From contig NZ_FNSI01000001.1 of assembly GCF_900104955.1 (NCBI RefSeq), positions 2,824,001 through 2,888,000 on the forward strand: a DNA stretch of 64,000 bases, read 5' to 3'. The stretch's first letter is position 1, and every line of letters starts with the position of its first letter. Of the stretch, positions 31,467-40,731 are shown one piece after another. This stretch comes from Beijerinckia sp. 28-YEA-48. Lineage in GTDB: Bacteria > Pseudomonadota > Alphaproteobacteria > Rhizobiales > Beijerinckiaceae. Position numbers and translations under genes: made by a program. Under the pieces are notes generated by a model. It had not been told where the DNA came from. It made no database searches and worked only from the letters and a program-made list of their open reading frames with translations.

Positions 31467-31952
31467 CTAGGAGTCTGGCCTGAGGTCATCCATAAAACTG
31501 GACAGCACCAGTCCCGCTGCACCTATGGGGTGCGGAAGCAACACCAGTTCAATCCCGACTTCGGCGAACAAGCTCCGGGTCACCTCGAACGACGCTGCCC
31601 AACGTGGGTTGTCGTCCGGGAGCGAGACCACACGCTTGATGCCAGCTTGAGCAATCAACCCGGCACATCCGCTGCAGGGCATGAATGGCCAAACATATAA
31701 TGTGCAGCCATCCAGCGGTCCCGTAGCATTGACGATGGCGTTAGCCTCCGCGTGGACTACCAGCTTGTACTTCTCGTCACGATTGTTCAGGCGTTCTGGG
31801 GTGTCAGCCACTTTGCGGGGGAAACCATTGTACCCGAGACTGATCACCTGCCGTTTATCGTTCACAACCACAGCACCAACCTTAGTGCTGGGGTCTTTCG
31901 AGGCGGCAGAGGTGTAGCGGGCGAGACCGAGCCAGAAGAGGTCCCATTTCAT
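31467..31952 (-). CDS. dCMP deaminase
   Basis: 161 residues with the cytidine deaminase zinc motif VVHAEANAI and PCSGCAGLI (His, two Cys, catalytic Glu). [11 protein letters not shown] and GYNGFP match phage and bacterial dCMP deaminases. It converts dCMP to dUMP, the substrate of the thymidylate synthase encoded just upstream, with a 4-base overlap. Typical length is 150-190 residues. Confidence 0.93.
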   Translation of the reverse strand: MKWDLFWLGLARYTSAASKDPSTKVGAVVVNDKRQVISLGYNGFPRKVADTPERLNNRDEKYKLVVHAEANAIVNATGPLDGCTLYVWPFMPCSGCAGLIAQAGIKRVVSLPDDNPRWAASFEVTRSLFAEVGIELVLLPHPIGAAGLVLSSFMDDLRPDS

Positions 31953-32743
31953 ACCGCCACCGGGGCTTTGATCGTAGGCTCCGGTTCGTAGTGAAACAGC
32001 TTGATGTCGTCGTATCGGAAATCAAACAACGACGTGATTTCAGAGTTGAGGACGAGTTCCGGAAGCTTCTTGGGCGTCCTCAGCAGCTGCTCCTGAACCT
32101 GTTCAAAGTGGTTCCGGTAGATGTGAGCATCACCGAAGCTGATGATTAGGTCACCAACCTCTAGATCCGTGACATGGGCCACCAGATGCGTCAGAAGCGC
32201 GTAGCTGGCGATGTTGAACGGAACGCCGAGGAACATGTCGGCCGACCGCTGGTACATGTGGCAGGACAGGCGCCCGTTGGCGACGTAGAACTGAAACAGA
32301 CAATGGCACGGTTCCAGTCGCATTTCCGGGAGGTCATCTACATTCCAGGCTGAGACAACCATACGGCGGGAGTTCGGGCCCCATTTGATTCTCGATATGA
32401 CATCGCTCAACTGGTCATACTTTCGACCGTCGACGGCCGACCAGGAACGCCATTGCTCGCCATAAACCGGGCCGAGATCGCCGTTGGCGTCGGCCCACTC
32501 GTCCCAGATGCTGACACCGTTATCTTTCAAGTATTTGATGTTGGTGTCACCCGAGATGAACCATAGCAGCTCATGGACCACCGACTTAAAGTGAATCCGC
32601 TTCGTGGTCATGAGCGGAAAGCCCTTCTGCAGCGGAAAACGGAGCTGCGGTCCGAACATGGATCGGGTGCCAGTTCCAGTCCTATCTTCCTTGTCGGTAC
32701 CGCGTTGCATGATGTCTTGGAGGAGATTGAGATAGTTCTTCAA
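31949..32743 (-). CDS. thyA: Thymidylate synthase
   Basis: 264 residues, exactly the E. coli ThyA length. [26 protein letters not shown], the catalytic cysteine in [33 protein letters not shown] and FGDAHIY are all present. It methylates dUMP to dTMP with methylene-tetrahydrofolate. It forms a unit with the downstream dCMP deaminase and gives the phage its own route to dTTP. Confidence 0.97.
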   Translation of the reverse strand: MKNYLNLLQDIMQRGTDKEDRTGTGTRSMFGPQLRFPLQKGFPLMTTKRIHFKSVVHELLWFISGDTNIKYLKDNGVSIWDEWADANGDLGPVYGEQWRSWSAVDGRKYDQLSDVISRIKWGPNSRRMVVSAWNVDDLPEMRLEPCHCLFQFYVANGRLSCHMYQRSADMFLGVPFNIASYALLTHLVAHVTDLEVGDLIISFGDAHIYRNHFEQVQEQLLRTPKKLPELVLNSEITSLFDFRYDDIKLFHYEPEPTIKAPVAV

Positions 32744-32943
32744 CGACGAAGCTCCGTCAGGGTGCGGGAAAGGTCCATGCTCGCTCGCTTGGCGGCGGCA
32801 TTCTCTTTGGTGCAGCAGGCGCTTTCGCCTGATGCGTCCTCAGCTTTCATGCGCATGATTGCCATTTGCGCAGCCTCAATGAAGCGAACTGCCTCACGGA
32901 CCGCATCCTCAAGCTTGGAAATTCGTGTGCTATGCCAGCTCAT
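32740..32943 (-). CDS. Small helical phage protein
   Basis: 67 residues, almost entirely helical with a coiled-coil-like first half ([29 protein letters not shown]) and a CC pair. Overlaps thyA by 4 bases and the upstream small gene by 14 bases. No known family recognised. Confidence 0.55.
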   Translation of the reverse strand: MSWHSTRISKLEDAVREAVRFIEAAQMAIMRMKAEDASGESACCTKENAAAKRASMDLSRTLTELRR

Positions 32944-33109
32944 TCAACTCTTCCTCAGGATTGTTCAGGTAGTAGAAACGTTCAATGAACGTCCCGCCTA
33001 TGTGACTGTGGATGCGAACGAGCACCCAGACCGTGCGCCACCAACAGATGCGGCCTTCAACAACTCTGGGGAGGAACAGAAACTTGCGGTAGCAATACTC
33101 ATCGATCAT
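32930..33109 (-). CDS. Small basic/aromatic phage protein, 59 residues
   Basis: A leftward ATG at 33109 opens a 59-residue frame (MIDEYCYRKFLFLPRVVEGR...) ending TAG at 32932-32930. It overlaps the end of the MazG-like gene by 4 bases and the start of the next small gene by 14 bases, filling the only gap in this stretch. Rich in W, R and Y, with an acidic tail PEEELNEL. Function unknown. Confidence 0.6.
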   Translation of the reverse strand: MIDEYCYRKFLFLPRVVEGRICWWRTVWVLVRIHSHIGGTFIERFYYLNNPEEELNELA

Positions 33110-33474
33110 GCATCCACCTTCACTTTTGATCTGTTTTTCTCCCTGATCTCAGGAATACGGTCCCAAGCTCGTTCGGATTCGTTGGTAACAACCTGATGAG
33201 CGTCCAACCCAAGAGACGCCGCAACAGCAAGCGCTGTGAATAAAACCCCACCAAGTTCCTGGTGTGGCTCTCCCACAGGGCGAGAGAACGTGTGTTCGAC
33301 TTGCCGGAATGCGTTCTCTCTTGTGATGCCGACTGCCTGGGCGAGTTCTACAGCCTCTTCCAGAAGCCGAAGAGCACGGGTTCGCCGGTCCATATTTCCG
33401 GACGAGCCAGGGAACGCCGTTTCAAGCCACTTGACGACGTTGCGCTGGGTATCTGAGAGGGATGGTGACATCAC
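33106..33474 (-). CDS. MazG-like NTP pyrophosphohydrolase (short form)
   Basis: 122 residues. RALRLLEEAVELAQAVG contains the EExxE metal motif and HQELGGVLFTALAVAASLGLD the second helix, where the usual ExxD is ELGG. This single-domain form resembles phage and MazG-like dNTP pyrophosphatases. It overlaps the DNA ligase stop by 4 bases, so it belongs to the replication operon. Altered second motif makes activity less certain. Confidence 0.75.
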   Translation of the reverse strand: MMSPSLSDTQRNVVKWLETAFPGSSGNMDRRTRALRLLEEAVELAQAVGITRENAFRQVEHTFSRPVGEPHQELGGVLFTALAVAASLGLDAHQVVTNESERAWDRIPEIREKNRSKVKVDA

Positions 33475-34547
33475 AACCGCTCTCCCTCATGGAAGGCCAC
33501 CGCAACCGGAAAGCGCGGAATGCCATCCGGCGTCGGCGTGAAGTACCGAACCGTGGCTGTGGTCGGAGAGGTGCCGAGCAACGCCTTCGTATAGGCCTGA
33601 TCACCCTTGATCCCAGCGCCGAACTCACGGCCATCAGCCAGCTTCAGGGTCACCTTCTTGGCGTAACCTGCCCAGTTTCCGAGTCCTTCCTCGAGCCGAA
33701 CCACCTCGAACTCGGCGTCCTGGAATTCCTTCCGCTTCAGGAGCTGCTTCGAGCGCTTCTGCTCGTAGTCGCCGTTGAGTCTAACCATCTGCCCTTCGTA
33801 CCCAGCTTCCAGATACTGGCCATAGAGGGTGTTGAGTGCAGCTGCGTCGGACACCTCACCGGTTGGCACCATCTTGAGGCTGGTGGAGAAGTCCTTCGCC
33901 ATGATCCGAAGGCTGGACAAGCGCATGAAGAATGAACCCGGTACCGAAGGCACGTCGTAAATGTGGTACTGGATCAGCCGAGCGGATTCCGCCAGGTCCG
34001 CGTCGGTCGGCTTCTGCTTCTTGACGAGGCTAGTGATCTTGTTGAAGTCGTCGCTGAGCGTGTCCCCATAAAGCTCCCCATCCAGGATCAGGCTTGGTGC
34101 AAGGGCGAAGAAGCCAGATAGCGCCCCCGAGACGTGCGGACAGGACAGGATCGGCTTTCCCTGTCGGGACCACAGACCCTCCTTGGTGGCGATGCAACGA
34201 ATGCCATCCAGCTTGGGTTGGCTGAACACGTGCGGATGACCGCTCGGGAAATCCGTGTACTTCTCGGCCAGCATCGGCTTGATGACGCTGTCGCGGGGAC
34301 GGTCAACTTCCCCAATAGTGAGACGGTAATCCCTCGCGAGCTTCTTGCTGCGCTCGGCGTCGGCCTCGAACTGGGCCTGTTCCTCGGCCGTGTCCTTGGA
34401 CTTCGGTGCGGCGATGGTCCAGCCACTGACGACCAGGTTGCCGTCGAGAATACCGGCGTGGGTCCGCCATTTGTCGCCTTCGACCTCATAGGCCCAAGTG
34501 CGGATGTTCTGTTTGGAATCGCGCTTGTAGATGGGTTCCGATATCAT
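33471..34547 (-). CDS. ATP-dependent DNA ligase with N-terminal extension
   Basis: 358 residues from ATG at 34547. The adenylated lysine is K112 in QPKLDGIR; LILDGELYG (III) and EGQMVRL (IV) follow, then VVRLEEGLGNWAGYAKKVTLKLADG as an OB-fold segment. Residues 1-80 (YKRDSKQNIRTWAYEVEGDKWRTHAGILDG) look like a WGR-type extension, which in other proteins contacts DNA. Directly follows the polymerase gene in the operon, so this is probably the replication ligase. Different in sequence from the LigD-type ligase at 21634-22545. Confidence 0.88.
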   Translation of the reverse strand: MISEPIYKRDSKQNIRTWAYEVEGDKWRTHAGILDGNLVVSGWTIAAPKSKDTAEEQAQFEADAERSKKLARDYRLTIGEVDRPRDSVIKPMLAEKYTDFPSGHPHVFSQPKLDGIRCIATKEGLWSRQGKPILSCPHVSGALSGFFALAPSLILDGELYGDTLSDDFNKITSLVKKQKPTDADLAESARLIQYHIYDVPSVPGSFFMRLSSLRIMAKDFSTSLKMVPTGEVSDAAALNTLYGQYLEAGYEGQMVRLNGDYEQKRSKQLLKRKEFQDAEFEVVRLEEGLGNWAGYAKKVTLKLADGREFGAGIKGDQAYTKALLGTSPTTATVRYFTPTPDGIPRFPVAVAFHEGERL

Positions 34548-34564
34548 TTTACCTCCATTCGATC

Positions 34565-37279
34565 TTAAGCTGCTTGGGCATAAGCATGCGGCTTCGCCCG
34601 CTCCTCGAAGAGCCAATCGATCACTTCCTTGTACCCAGCCTCGTCCAGGCGCTTGCCCGCTCGGGCCTCACCCACGATCTCTGCATCAGGTTCGAACAGC
34701 TCGACCTGTCCCAGACGCGCCTTGTCCTTCGTCCATGGCGCGAAGGTCAGGCCGACTGACGGCGAAGCGTCGAGCTTGCATTTCTGGAAAAGATCGGGGT
34801 GCGTGATCATGACGTCACGCGCCTGAGTGATGAACTGAGGTGCGATCTCGCGATGAACCGAGAACAAGACCTCGTCGTGGATCGGTGCCAGGAAGCGGGC
34901 GTCTTTCCGCCACTTCGGGACGATCAATTTGTCCTCAATCGACAAGATCGACCGCTTGGCAATCGTCGCGCAGGTTCCTTGGATGTACGCGTTGACGGAC
35001 TGATTACCTCCGCGCTTGGCGATCTTGCGCCCAATCCAGCGCATGACCTCATGAAAGTTGGCGAGGTCGGTCAGGTGTGTGTCGGTGATGAATTTCCGGC
35101 ACCACTCGTCAAACCACTGGTTCGTCGACTCGTAGCGAGTGTACCGTTGGCCGTCCGGTAGCGTGATGTAGCCCCTGGACTGAACCTCTTCGATCAACCC
35201 GACGCGCCATGCTTCGGCTTCAGGGAAACGAGCGCGGTAGGCATCCGTAGCGTCGGCGGTCTTAGTGGTGTCCCAACCCATGCGCTCGCCAATGGTGGCG
35301 AGCCAACCGGAGTACCAGTAGTTGAAATTGGCCCCCTTCCCGATCTCGGTGCGCCAGTATCCATAGGCCTTCTTCGGCTCGAGAACCTCGCCCTTCAGAT
35401 TGTTCTGAATGCGTTTCAAGTCCTCAAGTTTCACCCCGATGTCATCGGCGTAATCACCCCAGGCGTCGTGCGCCCTGAGCTTCTTGAAGACGTCGAGGCT
35501 CATAAAGGGAAGTTCAACACGAAGAATGTCGGCCGCCGAGCCGCCGTGCAGGTCTTCGTGCGGGAGCTGGCCAAAAGCCTTGATGAACTCCCGGTCGCCC
35601 GAGAACTCACCAATTTCGACCAGCTCGATACCCGACCAGTCGATGGAGACGATGACGTGATCTTCCTCGTCTGGGAGGAAGTAGCCACGCACGAAGACGG
35701 ACTCGCCACGCTTCGCAAGCTGCATCGGATTGGGTTCAGAGCCGGCCATACGACGTGTCGCCAACATGGACGTCAGCGTCGGATACATCCGGTTCGTTTC
35801 CGGATCGGTCAGCTGCAGGTACGGAGCGATGTAGAGCTTCGCGCGCTGATCGACCGAGGCCAGGGCATTGATCTGCTCGATGACGGTGATCGCTGCCTCT
35901 TGTCCCTCTTGCTTACTAAGCCGGATCAGAAGCTTGCCCCGGGCCTCACCATCACCCTCAATCTTGCCCTGAGACACAATCGGCTTCGTGCCAATGAGAT
36001 CGTAGAGCAGCGTGCGGATTGGCATGTAATGCGAATAATTTGGGCCAACGGATTTTGCGGCGCCCAGTTCCTTGGTCCACTGGTTCGAAATTGAACCACG
36101 AGCCTGCATGAGTTCGGCATAATCGTCCTTCTGGTCGCCCAGGTTCGCCCAGTTGACAATCTGCTGCCGATACTTGGCGTGGTTGTTCTGGTACCACTTC
36201 TCAAACTTCAGCAGGTTCGCGTTCGGCTCTGCCGGAAATGGTAGGAGCTGCTTCACACCTGCTCGCAACGTTCGCAAGATGCCCGCTGCCGTCTGCCTCT
36301 CGGTGTGGAGCTGGTTCTTGATGGCGTCGGAATTAACCCGGAGGCCGCCGAGCTTCGCATCCGCGAAGATCTTCGTCATCGGGTTCTCTTGCGTCATGAA
36401 GGTTTCAACGAGCTTATTCCCCCCTCGCTGCATCATCATCGCGAGCAGATGACGGAACAGACGCACGGTCCAGTAGGAGTCATCGGCGCCGTACGCGACC
36501 ACTTCTTCGCCTGTGAGTTCTCCCATATGGGCCTTGTCACCCAGGACCTCCGCGAAGGTCGTCATGCGATGACCGAAGTGCGATTGAACTGCCTGCTTCA
36601 GACCGTAGCCGTAGGCCAAGGAACCCGCGAGACCGTTCCACGACCACGCTGACGAGGACTCTTTAGCTATGATCTTGTAGGCCAGCTCCGAAAGCTCGGG
36701 GGTCATCTCCCGCGTCTCGCGGTTGTAGCCGGTCAAAGATGCGCGGAGAATGAGCGGGACGAGCTTCTGAATCTCACCAATGCCACTCATACGCCAAGCG
36801 TCGATGTTGTACTCGTCCGGGCTATAGGTGCTGACGGCCATCTGCAAAGTGCAGATTACGTTCTCGAGATCATAACCCAGGCAAGACTTGGCGACGGCCA
36901 ACTCGAACGGTGCGTTGTGCGCGACCCAGTACGCACCAGTCTTCCGAGCCTCGTAGCAATCGAGCAGATGCTGGGGTTCTAGCCTGTTCTCAACATCGGC
37001 ATGGCCGAAGTTCATATAATAGGCCTCCGACATATTCTCGCTGTAGAACGAAGCACCGACAAGATCGGTCCGACGCATGTCGAAGATCAGTTTCTTGCCA
37101 GCGGCTTTCTTCCGCGTGACCGGATCGTAGCCACAGCGCTGATTGAGACCCTCATGGCGACGATCATCGTGCGTCTCAAAGTCGTGACCGATGAAGTCCG
37201 CTTCAGAGATCAGCTTCACGAGCTGCGGTTTGACCTGGGCAATATTGCGCTTGTCGACGAGAACTGCGGGGACTGTCAT
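34565..37279 (-). CDS. Family A DNA polymerase
   Basis: 904 residues. N-terminal 3'-5' exonuclease motifs: FIGHDFETHD (near 30) and VAHNAPFE (near 117). Polymerase motifs: A at about 543 (SIDWSGIELVEIGEFSGD), B at about 645 (KGANFNYWYSGWL) and C at about 796 (APIHDEVLFSV). No 5' nuclease domain is attached; that activity is in the next gene. Replicates the phage genome. Motif A has Ser-Ile-Glu-like core (SGIELVEI) and motif B lacks the RRxAK signature spacing of E. coli Pol I, closer to phage polymerases. Confidence 0.95.
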   Translation of the reverse strand: MTVPAVLVDKRNIAQVKPQLVKLISEADFIGHDFETHDDRRHEGLNQRCGYDPVTRKKAAGKKLIFDMRRTDLVGASFYSENMSEAYYMNFGHADVENRLEPQHLLDCYEARKTGAYWVAHNAPFELAVAKSCLGYDLENVICTLQMAVSTYSPDEYNIDAWRMSGIGEIQKLVPLILRASLTGYNRETREMTPELSELAYKIIAKESSSAWSWNGLAGSLAYGYGLKQAVQSHFGHRMTTFAEVLGDKAHMGELTGEEVVAYGADDSYWTVRLFRHLLAMMMQRGGNKLVETFMTQENPMTKIFADAKLGGLRVNSDAIKNQLHTERQTAAGILRTLRAGVKQLLPFPAEPNANLLKFEKWYQNNHAKYRQQIVNWANLGDQKDDYAELMQARGSISNQWTKELGAAKSVGPNYSHYMPIRTLLYDLIGTKPIVSQGKIEGDGEARGKLLIRLSKQEGQEAAITVIEQINALASVDQRAKLYIAPYLQLTDPETNRMYPTLTSMLATRRMAGSEPNPMQLAKRGESVFVRGYFLPDEEDHVIVSIDWSGIELVEIGEFSGDREFIKAFGQLPHEDLHGGSAADILRVELPFMSLDVFKKLRAHDAWGDYADDIGVKLEDLKRIQNNLKGEVLEPKKAYGYWRTEIGKGANFNYWYSGWLATIGERMGWDTTKTADATDAYRARFPEAEAWRVGLIEEVQSRGYITLPDGQRYTRYESTNQWFDEWCRKFITDTHLTDLANFHEVMRWIGRKIAKRGGNQSVNAYIQGTCATIAKRSILSIEDKLIVPKWRKDARFLAPIHDEVLFSVHREIAPQFITQARDVMITHPDLFQKCKLDASPSVGLTFAPWTKDKARLGQVELFEPDAEIVGEARAGKRLDEAGYKEVIDWLFEERAKPHAYAQAA

Positions 37280-38046
37280 AGAAGGTATTGCTCCAACAGG
37301 GCGTTCGCCTTGGCTTGATTTTTCTGACCGACGACCATGTGGCGGGTCATCTCGTCTTCAGGAATCGTGTAGAGGCCGACGATCTCCCACATCTTCAGGG
37401 CCTCGACGGCGTTGCTCACTTCACCCAACCAGTTGCGGGTGGCGGCCGTGGGGAGTTGTTCGGCCGTCATGGCCACGACGCGAGCGTCGCCCCCGTTGAA
37501 CGCTGCCTTGAGCTGGTGCTTCGTTTGGGGGGTGAGCTGAGCCCAACCTTTCTGCCCGAACAGCTTCACACCAGGGATGTTGTCCGAGGCGTCACCGACG
37601 AGCGTTTTGTAGAGACGAACGTCATCTGGAGGCAGTTCGGTCGTGAAGTCCGCGCTGGTGTGACCATCGAACAGCTGCGACAGATCGCGGTCCTGCGAAC
37701 GAATGTGTTTGTTCGTCACCGGATAGGCACGAACAATCGTCGCAATCACATCGTCCGCCTCATAGGTCGGGACCGTGATCTGGACCGAAGGTGTGAAAGC
37801 GAGCCCCTCCCGGAGCAGGTTGACCATTGGCCAAATATTATCCGGGTGCGGAAGGCGCTTGCTCTTGTAGGCCGGGAAAATGGCTTGGCGGCGCTTCTTC
37901 GCCCCGGCTCCGTCCCAGCACCAAATGTTCACGTCGCCGGCTTGTGTCGCCAGCATGTCGTTGATGATCCTGCGCGGGGCACGACCTGTTACGTCCCGTT
38001 CAAGCTCGCGCCGAACGTGGAATAAAGCGTCAATAATGTAGATCAT
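37276..38046 (-). CDS. 5'-3' exonuclease / flap endonuclease
   Basis: 256 residues from ATG at 38046 (CGAGGG upstream); the frame is open to 38100. IIDALFHV, YEADDVIATI, SQDRDLSQLF and GDASDNIPGVKLFGQKG give the acidic metal sites and helix-3-turn-helix of the FEN/Pol I 5' nuclease family. It removes RNA primers and flaps. Overlaps the polymerase start by 4 bases, together rebuilding the activities of a full Pol I. Confidence 0.92.
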   Translation of the reverse strand: MIYIIDALFHVRRELERDVTGRAPRRIINDMLATQAGDVNIWCWDGAGAKKRRQAIFPAYKSKRLPHPDNIWPMVNLLREGLAFTPSVQITVPTYEADDVIATIVRAYPVTNKHIRSQDRDLSQLFDGHTSADFTTELPPDDVRLYKTLVGDASDNIPGVKLFGQKGWAQLTPQTKHQLKAAFNGGDARVVAMTAEQLPTAATRNWLGEVSNAVEALKMWEIVGLYTIPEDEMTRHMVVGQKNQAKANALLEQYLL

Positions 38047-38063
38047 GAGACCCTCGAAAAGGT

Positions 38064-38096
38064 CCCCAGCTTCCCCTCTTCGAGGTGGAGCTGGGG
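38064..38096 (-). other. Stem-loop upstream of the 5' exonuclease gene
   Basis: CCCCAGCT arms (38064-38071 and 38089-38096) extend inward to a 15-bp imperfect stem with one mismatch and one wobble around a TTC loop. Read leftward it is followed by ACCTTTTC, then the exonuclease Shine-Dalgarno. It could be a weak terminator or an mRNA processing or stabilising stem between the 38199-38858 gene and the polymerase block. Confidence 0.5.
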
Positions 38097-38198
38097 CCAA
38101 GTTCTTCGACGCTGGAGTGCAGAAGGGAGGGAGAGTTCAGCGACGAAGTTTGATGACCCGAAGTGCAGACGTCGTACCTCGGATCAGCAACTCAGAAA

Positions 38199-38858
38199 TC
38201 AGTTCGTGACGTTCTCGATGGAGAACACGCCGTAGTTGTTCGAGCCCTTCTTCTTCGGAATATGAACAAGCGTCACAGCGATATCCTCGTCTTCGTCCCG
38301 ACCGGCGGCCTTCATGGCCTTGACCCACGGCGCAACCATCTGGGTGCCCGTATACGGGGTCGAGTAACCAATGCGGGTGCCCGCCGGGATGACGCCCGCC
38401 TTGCCCTGGACGTCCTTCGTCAGGGTGAACACGAGGTCGAACGAGATATACTGACCCTTGCACCGAGCGTCGGTGCTGCGAGCCATCTGGATGACATCAG
38501 CCCACGCCTGGCCGGTGGTCATCTCACGGATGCCATCGACCGAATGCTTGTAGGTCTGATTGCCGGCCAACGAGAAGCTTACGGTGTACTTCGCCGCGAC
38601 TTCCGCCAGCTTGATCGAGACACCGAGCTTCTCGAACGGCATGATGTCTTCACCGATCCGCAGGCCAGTATCCTTGACCTTGAGATAGGCATCGACGGCA
38701 TTGCCGACCTGGGAGAGAGCGTCATCGACGCTGATGGCGCGGCCTGCAGGGAGCGTGACAACCGACGACTGCTTGTTGTCGTTCGACACAGTCGGGAGTG
38801 AGTCTGCAGCTGTATTGGCCTGTTCCATAGCAGCGTTGAGAGCGTTATTCAGAGACAT
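38199..38858 (-). CDS. Phage replication-operon protein of unknown function (ssDNA-binding candidate)
   Basis: 219 residues, ATG with AAGGAA 10 bases upstream. N-terminal low-complexity segment, then a beta-rich body (KYTVSFSLAGNQTYKHSV, GQYISFDLVFTLTKDVQG, DIAVTLVHIPKKKG) and no membrane segment. It has its own flanking spacers, a terminator-like hairpin upstream and a stem-loop downstream, suggesting high separate expression. Position between helicase and polymerase genes and the OB-like beta pattern make a single-strand DNA-binding role possible, but the protein lacks the usual acidic tail. Confidence 0.5.
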   Translation of the reverse strand: MSLNNALNAAMEQANTAADSLPTVSNDNKQSSVVTLPAGRAISVDDALSQVGNAVDAYLKVKDTGLRIGEDIMPFEKLGVSIKLAEVAAKYTVSFSLAGNQTYKHSVDGIREMTTGQAWADVIQMARSTDARCKGQYISFDLVFTLTKDVQGKAGVIPAGTRIGYSTPYTGTQMVAPWVKAMKAAGRDEDEDIAVTLVHIPKKKGSNNYGVFSIENVTN

Positions 38859-38957
38859 GAGTGTGCGTTCCTTGAAAAGGTTGTGGTTCAGATTGAGGTT
38901 TGAAATTCGATCTCGTTTCGAGTGAAGACTTAGGAACGCTTCAGCTCGGGACCAAAG

Positions 38958-38975
38958 AAGAGTCGCGGGACTCTT
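38958..38975 (-). terminator. Terminator-like hairpin after the helicase gene
   Basis: AAGAGTC and GACTCTT (7 bp, 4-base loop) start 2 bases after the helicase stop on the leftward strand and are followed by CTTTGG. The stem is short and the T run weak, so attenuation rather than full termination is likely. Confidence 0.45.
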
Positions 38976-38977
38976 AT

Positions 38978-40387
38978 CTAAAGATGAAAAATTTCTCGGT
39001 TCGGATCGACGAGATGCGCGTCGGCCGACTTCTGATTGACGATATCTGCCACACGATAATCGACGCGTGTCTCGTACTTCAGTACCGTGATGCGAAGGGC
39101 GGACTGTCGAGCCTCGCGCATGAAGCGCATGTAGGACTGCCAGAAGATTCCATCTGTGAACGGAAGCGTGGCATAGATGCAGTGGCTAACCTCGATCCGG
39201 TTTGGACCCCAGAACTGCCAGTTCCACCCCACGTCGGATACGTTGCTCGAAGCAACGACGCCATCCAGCTCACCTGCGATGAACCGCTTGCTGTTAATCT
39301 GACGATCTTTGGGCTCAACCTCCCCGGTAATCAGTGCGAACCTGAGACCGAGGCTCTTTGCCAGGGCCAAAATCTCGCGTTGCTGCGGGATCATTGAACT
39401 GAACACGACGACGGGGGTACCAAGCTCGGCGTGCTGCGTGAGGTGAAGGTCCAACCGTTCGAGTTTACCCGGGCGCTTCCCTGGCATGATATCGACGGTC
39501 ATACCGCTGTCGGGGAAGCGCAGATCGGGGAACACGTTGGGGTGTTCCATGATCTGCCTCGCCCGGGCGAAATGGACACCAGGCAGGGTGCCGTCGACGA
39601 AGAACTTTTCTAGCTCTAGTAGAGCATCGCGCTCGAAGGTGTCGTAAAGCGGTTTCTGTTCAGGCTCCAGCTCGACCTTCTCGATCTGGATGACTTTCTT
39701 TTCCTCACCGTGGATGTCTTTCCATAACCGGTGGGTTCCGTGTCGCTCGAGAATTTTGCGGAGACGGTCGTGGTTCTGGTAACCAGTTCGCTTACCGGTC
39801 CACAGGTCCAGCAGGTAGTGGTGGTTCTTGAAAGCGTCGAACGTCCCGTAGTAGCGGGGTTCTATGACCCTTATCGCAGGATAGGCAGTATCCAGTTTCC
39901 CATTGATGATGGTACCTGACATGGGACGAAAAAACTTCCCTCGTTTGTCCATAAACTCATACATCGCTCCTGTGTTTCCGGATTCGTGTCCGCCGAATCC
40001 TTTGTGAAATTCATCAACAGCCAAAGCGGTAAACCGCTCGGGGAAGCCACCCTGCTTCATGATGCGCTTGAACCTATCGAAGCCCATGAGTTTTACCTTG
40101 TCGGAAGCCTCCATCTGCTTCTCGACTTGAGCGGGGGTGCCATCGATGATGGTGATCTCGTCAGGCTGCCACTCTCCGAAGAACATTGCCTCTTCAAGAT
40201 TCTTGCGGAGGAGAGATTTGGGCTGAACCCAGATCGTGCCGGCTTGGTGCTGTTGCCAGCGATAGACTTGCTCGACGCACTCTACTGGCGTCTTACCTGT
40301 GCCAGGTTCGTTGCCGTTGATGGCGAACGGATTGTTGATGAAGTAGGATAGGTCTTCGAGCTGGTCAGGGCGAAGTTGCCAGGTCAC
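38978..40387 (-). CDS. SNF2/superfamily 2 DNA helicase
   Basis: 469 residues from GTG at 40387, overlapping the upstream stop. Walker A NEPGTGKTP (26-34), DEFHKG motif II near 125, MSGTIING (motif III), VVVFSSMIPQQRE and VASSNVSDVGWNWQFW (motif V), and a motif VI region FWQSYMRFMREARQ. This is the compact phage form of SNF2-like helicases found in replication modules with PolA and flap nuclease. Likely origin or fork remodeling; no nuclease domain. Confidence 0.85.
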   Translation of the reverse strand: MTWQLRPDQLEDLSYFINNPFAINGNEPGTGKTPVECVEQVYRWQQHQAGTIWVQPKSLLRKNLEEAMFFGEWQPDEITIIDGTPAQVEKQMEASDKVKLMGFDRFKRIMKQGGFPERFTALAVDEFHKGFGGHESGNTGAMYEFMDKRGKFFRPMSGTIINGKLDTAYPAIRVIEPRYYGTFDAFKNHHYLLDLWTGKRTGYQNHDRLRKILERHGTHRLWKDIHGEEKKVIQIEKVELEPEQKPLYDTFERDALLELEKFFVDGTLPGVHFARARQIMEHPNVFPDLRFPDSGMTVDIMPGKRPGKLERLDLHLTQHAELGTPVVVFSSMIPQQREILALAKSLGLRFALITGEVEPKDRQINSKRFIAGELDGVVASSNVSDVGWNWQFWGPNRIEVSHCIYATLPFTDGIFWQSYMRFMREARQSALRITVLKYETRVDYRVADIVNQKSADAHLVDPNREIFHL

Positions 40388-40731
40388 ATTGTCTCCGGAA
40401 GATACCGATCAACAAGGATTTCGAAGCGGCCATCGTTGAATTCGCTGGCCGGTCGGCTCCAGGACTGCTTGTCCACACCCACGTAGTGGACGATCTCCGT
40501 CCCCTCTTCGATGGGCTGGGAGGTTTGCAGCTTGCTAACCCCGACAACGCGGTACTCGGTGCCACGTTTGATGTGCCGGTGCGTGGGGTCGGCTCGCTGT
40601 GAGTAGCAGACAAGATGTTCATAGCGTTTCTTCAGCTCTCGCAGAGCCTGTGCGGCTTCATAAGCATCCCTCTCAAACGGCTCCCCATCGGGGTTTGCCC
40701 AAGCTTCAAGACGCGTGAGAATGTCGGACAT
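40384..40731 (-). CDS. Small protein related to DUF1653-type domain
   Basis: 115 residues from ATG at 40731, starting inside the upstream gene by 26 bases. The C-terminal half runs HIKRGTEYRVVGVSKL, then EIVHYVGVDKQSWSRPASEFNDGRF, matching the DUF1653 pattern (H-G-x-Y-V, VxY, WvRP, F). These small proteins are common in phages; their function is not established. First half is helical and charged. Confidence 0.6.
   Translation of the reverse strand: MSDILTRLEAWANPDGEPFERDAYEAAQALRELKKRYEHLVCYSQRADPTHRHIKRGTEYRVVGVSKLQTSQPIEEGTEIVHYVGVDKQSWSRPASEFNDGRFEILVDRYLPETM

Noticed and set aside
27014..31483. Shared GGACTCCCTAGGA string near 27014-27028 and 31469-31483
   Set aside because: One copy is inside the SbcC-like coding sequence and the other covers a stop codon; two copies are not enough to call a motif, and chance is likely.
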